NCBI GenBank assembly: GCA_045807225.1
Contig: JBJMHU010000128.1
Coordinates: 1-15,243, forward strand
From: Fodinibacter sp045807225
Lineage (GTDB): Bacteria > Actinomycetota > Actinomycetes > Actinomycetales > Dermatophilaceae
DNA: 15,243 bases
Reading direction: 5' to 3'
A model generated the notes under the pieces. That model was not told the DNA's origin and did not search any database. It saw nothing but the letters and a program-made list of their open reading frames with translations. The position numbers and the translations under genes are program-made. Positions 13,041 through 15,243 of this stretch are shown here, piece by piece (positions within the stretch are counted from its first letter, which is position 1; every line of letters begins with the position of its first letter).

Positions 13041-13853
13041 GTGAGTGCCACTCCGCCGCCGTCGGTGACCGCCCCGTGGTCCGGGGGCGACGTCACGGCG
13101 CGGGCCCACTGCGTGCTGGCCCCGAACCCCGGCCCGATGACGCTCGACGGCACCAACACCTGGGTGCTGCTCGAGCCGGGCTCGACCGAGGCGGTCGTCA
13201 TCGACCCCGGCCCGCTGCACGAGGGCCACCTCGCCGCGGTGCTGCAGGTCGTCGAGGCACGCGGTGCCCGGGTGGCCGCGACCGTGCTCACCCACGGGCA
13301 CCACGACCACGCGGAGGGCGCGCCCCGCTTCGCCGAGCTCACGGGCACGCGGGTGCGGGCCGTGGGCCGCGGCCACGACGACCTCGGTGACGGTGACGTG
13401 CTCACCACGGGCGGGCTCGAGCTGCGGGTGGTCACCACGCCGGGGCACACCTCCGACTCCATCTCCTTCGCCCTGCCCGCCGACTCGGCCCTGCTCACCG
13501 GCGACACCGTGCTCGGCCGCGGCACCACGGTCGTCGCCCACCCCGACGGCGAGCTCGCCGCCTACCTCGACTCCCTCGAGCGGCTCCGCTCGCTCACCGG
13601 CGACGGCTCGGTCGTGCGGATCCTGCCCGGGCACGGCCCGGTGGTGCCGGATGCCGCCGCGATGGTCGCGTTCTACCGGGTTCACCGCGCCGAGCGGCTC
13701 GACCAGGTGCGCCAGGCGCTCGCCGACGGCGCGGCAGTCGAACCCGACCCGGTGGAGGGGGTGCTGCGGCGCGTCTACGCCGAGGTGCCGCCGGCGGTGT
13801 GGCCGGCGGCGCGGCTGTCGATCCGCGCGCAGCTGGAGTACCTGTCGCGCTGA
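13041..13853 (+). CDS. Metallo-beta-lactamase-fold hydrolase (Rv3677c-like)
   Basis: This 270-residue cytoplasmic MBL-fold protein is of the LACTB2/glyoxalase II-like type. Metal ligands are visible as THGHHDH (84-90), His136 in TPGHTSDS, Asp155 in TGDTVLG and His198 in PGHGP. The N-terminal NPGPMTLDGTNTWVL (29-43) and C-terminal RAQLEYL are shared, from memory, with Rv3677c, and with LACTB2 endoribonucleases, so hydrolysis of a thioester, lactone or RNA is possible; the substrate is unproven. The GTG at 13041 was chosen because a -10-like CATACT stands seven bases before it and the first family motif begins at residue 29. Frames continuing back to 12762 cover the antisense of the neighbouring gene. 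It converges on crp. Confidence 0.92.
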   Translation: MSATPPPSVTAPWSGGDVTARAHCVLAPNPGPMTLDGTNTWVLLEPGSTEAVVIDPGPLHEGHLAAVLQVVEARGARVAATVLTHGHHDHAEGAPRFAELTGTRVRAVGRGHDDLGDGDVLTTGGLELRVVTTPGHTSDSISFALPADSALLTGDTVLGRGTTVVAHPDGELAAYLDSLERLRSLTGDGSVVRILPGHGPVVPDAAAMVAFYRVHRAERLDQVRQALADGAAVEPDPVEGVLRRVYAEVPPAVWPAARLSIRAQLEYLSR

Positions 13854-13857
13854 GCGC

Positions 13858-13935
13858 GGATGCCGTGCCGCTGCGTCAGCAGGCCGGATGCCGTACCGCT
13901 CGGGTGAGCGGACCGGATGTGCCGCTGGTCAGCGG
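13858..13935. repeat. Three 28-29 bp tandem hairpin repeats between MBL gene and crp
   Basis: Units begin at 13858, 13886 and 13915. The first two share GGATGCCGTRCCGCT, and the third has the shorter GGATGTGCCGCT. Each contains a small inverted repeat: GCTG/CAGC (13870-13880), CCGCTC/GAGCGG (13896-13911) and CCGCTG/CAGCGG (13922-13935). They fill the whole gap between two convergent genes and overlap the crp stop, so they may end transcription from both sides. Confidence 0.65.
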
Positions 13936-14606
13936 GCGCGACGCTTGAGCCGCTCGACGTCCATGAGCAGCACCGCGCGTGCCTCGAGGCGCAGCCAGCC
14001 GCGCGAGGCGAAGTCGGCCAGCGCCTTGTTGACGGTCTCGCGGGAGGCGCCGACGAGCTGGGCGAGCTCCTCCTGGGTCAGGTCGTGGTGCACGTGCACG
14101 CCGTCGTCCGCAGTCCGACCGAACCGGTCCGCGAGATCCAGCAGCGCCTTCGCCACCCGGCCCGGGACGTCGGAGAAGACCAGGTCCGCCACGACGTCGT
14201 TCGCGCGACGGAGCCGTCCGGCCAGCTGGGCCAGCAGCCCCCGGGCGACGCCGGGCCGGCCGTCGAGCCACTTGAGAAGGTCCTCGTGGGACAGCGACGA
14301 GAACGTCGCGTCGGTGACGGCGGTGACGGTGGCCGAGCGGGGGCCCGGGTCGAACAGCGACAGCTCCCCGAACATCTGGCCCGGGCCCTGGATCGCCAGC
14401 AGGTTCTCGCGCCCGTCGGAGGAGGTCCGGCCGAGCTTCACCTTGCCCTCGGTGACGATGTAGAGCTTGTCGCCCTCGTCACCCTCGTGGAACAACACCT
14501 CGCCTCGGCGCAGCCGCGTCTCGGTCATCGACGCGCGCAACGCGGTCGCGGCTTCGTCGTCGAGAGCGCTGAACAGCGGTGACTGGCGCAGCACGTCGTT
14601 GTCCAC
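13929..14606 (-). CDS. crp: Crp/Fnr-family cAMP-responsive regulator
   Basis: This 225-residue protein is close in length to M. tuberculosis Crp (Rv3676). A cyclic-nucleotide-binding beta roll covers about 8-120, with the phosphate-binding cassette FGELSLFDPGPRSATV (79-94). A dimer helix follows (about 116-142), and the helix-turn-helix is TQEELAQLVGASRETVNKAL (177-196). As in relatives, it should bind TGTGA-N6-TCACA-like sites and control carbon and energy genes; cAMP binding is inferred from the cassette. The GTG at 14606 follows GGAAGGA by about eight bases, unlike the leaderless neighbours. The open frame continues far upstream, but that part is antisense to nth. It is divergent from nth, as in mycobacteria and Streptomyces. 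Confidence 0.93.
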   Translation of the reverse strand: MDNDVLRQSPLFSALDDEAATALRASMTETRLRRGEVLFHEGDEGDKLYIVTEGKVKLGRTSSDGRENLLAIQGPGQMFGELSLFDPGPRSATVTAVTDATFSSLSHEDLLKWLDGRPGVARGLLAQLAGRLRRANDVVADLVFSDVPGRVAKALLDLADRFGRTADDGVHVHHDLTQEELAQLVGASRETVNKALADFASRGWLRLEARAVLLMDVERLKRRAR

Positions 14607-14632
14607 CGGGTCGTTCCTTCCACTCGTGTGGC

Positions 14633-14668
14633 AGCACCTGCCGACCGGGACGGTCGGGCCCGGGTGCT
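14633..14668 (-). promoter_or_regulatory. Hairpin in the crp leader
   Basis: AGCACC (14633-14638) pairs with GGTGCT (14663-14668), and inside it CGACCG (14642-14647) pairs with CGGTCG (14651-14656). The structure lies 27 bases before the crp start, just upstream of its ribosome site, and could affect translation or mark an operator. Confidence 0.4.
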
Positions 14669-14678
14669 TCAGGTCACA
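14663..14678 (-). promoter_or_regulatory. Possible Crp-binding site in the crp-nth gap
   Basis: On the minus strand, TGTGACCTGAAGCACC matches the left half of TGTGA-N6-TCACA exactly and the right half partly. Its place between crp and nth would fit autoregulation. The weak right half keeps this tentative. Confidence 0.25.
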
Positions 14679-14720
14679 GTCTGTCGTATCACCCCACACC
14701 AGCGCCAAGACGACCCCCTT

Positions 14721-14726
14721 TACGCT
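14721..14726 (+). promoter_or_regulatory. Leaderless-type -10 of nth
   Basis: TACGCT (TANNNT) ends six bases before the GTG at 14733, with no ribosome-binding sequence between. No consensus -35 was found. Confidence 0.45.
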
Positions 14727-14732
14727 GGGCGC

Positions 14733-15243
14733 GTGCCCGAGACCTCCCTGGTCCGGCGTGCCCGCAAGATCGACCGGGTGCTCGCCGAGACCTATCCCGA
14801 CGCCCGCTGCGAGCTCGACTTCGACAACGCCTTCGAGCTGCTCGTCGTCACGGTCCTCTCCGCGCAGACCACCGACCGGCGGGTCAACGCCGTACGCCCG
14901 GCGCTCTTCTCCGCCTACCCCGACGCGCCCGCCATGGCCGCCGCGGACCGGGCCCGGCTCGAGGAGCTGATCATGCCGACGGGCTTCTTCCGGGCGAAGA
15001 CCGAGTCGCTGCTCAAGCTGTCCCAGGCACTGGTCGAGAGGTACGACGGACAGGTCCCCGCCAGGCTCGAGGACCTGGTGACCCTCCCGGGGGTCGGGCG
15101 CAAGACCGCCAACGTCGTCCTCGGCGACGGCTTCGGCAAGCCTGGCATCACCGTGGACACGCATGTCGGGCGGCTCGCCCGCCGCTTCGGGTGGACCACG
15201 GAGACCGACCCGGTCAAGGTCGAGCACGCCGTCGGGGCGCTGT
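14733..15243 (+). CDS. nth: Endonuclease III (3' end beyond window)
   Basis: The first 170 codons of a DNA glycosylase/AP lyase of the HhH-GPD family are present; the C-terminus with the probable 4Fe-4S cysteine cluster lies beyond the window. The enzyme removes oxidised pyrimidines in base-excision repair and cuts the abasic strand. Visible motifs are FELLVVTVLSAQTTDRRVN, the helix-hairpin-helix LPGVGRKTANVVLG with the catalytic lysine, and VDTHVGRLARR with the catalytic aspartate. The start GTG gives MPETSLVRRARKIDRVLAET, the usual N-terminal helix. It is divergent from crp across 126 bases. Confidence 0.95.
   Translation, partial: MPETSLVRRARKIDRVLAETYPDARCELDFDNAFELLVVTVLSAQTTDRRVNAVRPALFSAYPDAPAMAAADRARLEELIMPTGFFRAKTESLLKLSQALVERYDGQVPARLEDLVTLPGVGRKTANVVLGDGFGKPGITVDTHVGRLARRFGWTTETDPVKVEHAVGAL

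Noticed and set aside
12762..13853. MBL protein starting at 12762
   Set aside because: The extra 93 residues are antisense to the AbiEi-like gene and its upstream gap, and the family motif begins about 29 residues after the GTG at 13041.
10992..13943. CRISPR array formed by the short repeats at 10992 and 13858
   Set aside because: Units are contiguous, with no unique spacers of constant length and no cas genes.
13876..14271. Shared peptide GPLTRAV in two minus-strand frames (near 11000 and 13900)
   Set aside because: Both frames are shadows; the likeness reflects the related DNA repeats, not homologous proteins.
13929..15227. Crp with a 207-residue N-terminal extension
   Set aside because: The extension is antisense to nth; Crp homologues start near the GTG at 14606, which has a ribosome-binding sequence.

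Overview
The window is high-GC DNA (roughly 70% G+C by eye) from an actinobacterium. A WhiB-family Fe-S regulator, the ponA2-type penicillin-binding protein, the paired ArsA-like ATPases and a mycobacterial-type Crp all point there. Gene content and protein style best fit the Micrococcales, possibly an Intrasporangiaceae-like lineage; this placement is inferred, not tested. Most of the window is a conserved chromosomal neighbourhood: the order metallophosphoesterase, ponA2, whiB4, ATPase pair, DUF4177, RidA, metallo-beta-lactamase fold, crp, nth matches, from memory, the Mycobacterium tuberculosis Rv3683 to Rv3674c order.

Layout. 1-112: tail of a LuxR-type regulator. 258-1863 (minus): a three-gene overlapping operon of two multi-pass membrane proteins and a 79-residue orphan protein. 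1864-2276: no gene; palindromes, short direct repeats and the terminator of tRNA-Pro(CGG), which lies at 2277-2350 (minus). 2469-3437 (minus): metallophosphoesterase. 3610-4074 (plus): GatB/YqeY protein. 4088-6556 (minus): bifunctional PBP with a PASTA domain. 6822-7145 (plus): WhiB4/WblA. 7211-10300 (minus): alpha/beta hydrolase and the two ATPases. 10347-11807 (plus): DUF4177, RidA-like and NUDIX genes. 11894-12823 (minus): a lone AbiEi/DUF559-like gene that interrupts the conserved block. 13041-13853 (plus): metallo-beta-lactamase-fold hydrolase. 13929-14606 (minus): Crp. 14733 to the end (plus): endonuclease III, cut by the window edge.

Functionally, the core combines cell-wall synthesis (PonA2), redox sensing (WhiB4), nucleotide-responsive regulation (Crp), a paired P-loop ATPase, metabolite repair or housekeeping enzymes (RidA, NUDIX, MBL) and base-excision repair (Nth). 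Several genes have a -10-like hexamer only 6-7 nt before the start codon, which suggests leaderless transcripts, and two stretches carry short tandem hairpin repeats. I see no phage, transposase, CRISPR array or clearly new multi-gene system. The best candidates for novelty are the three-gene membrane operon, the repeat-flanked AbiEi/DUF559-like insertion, the complementary motif loss in the two ATPases, and the tandem repeats.
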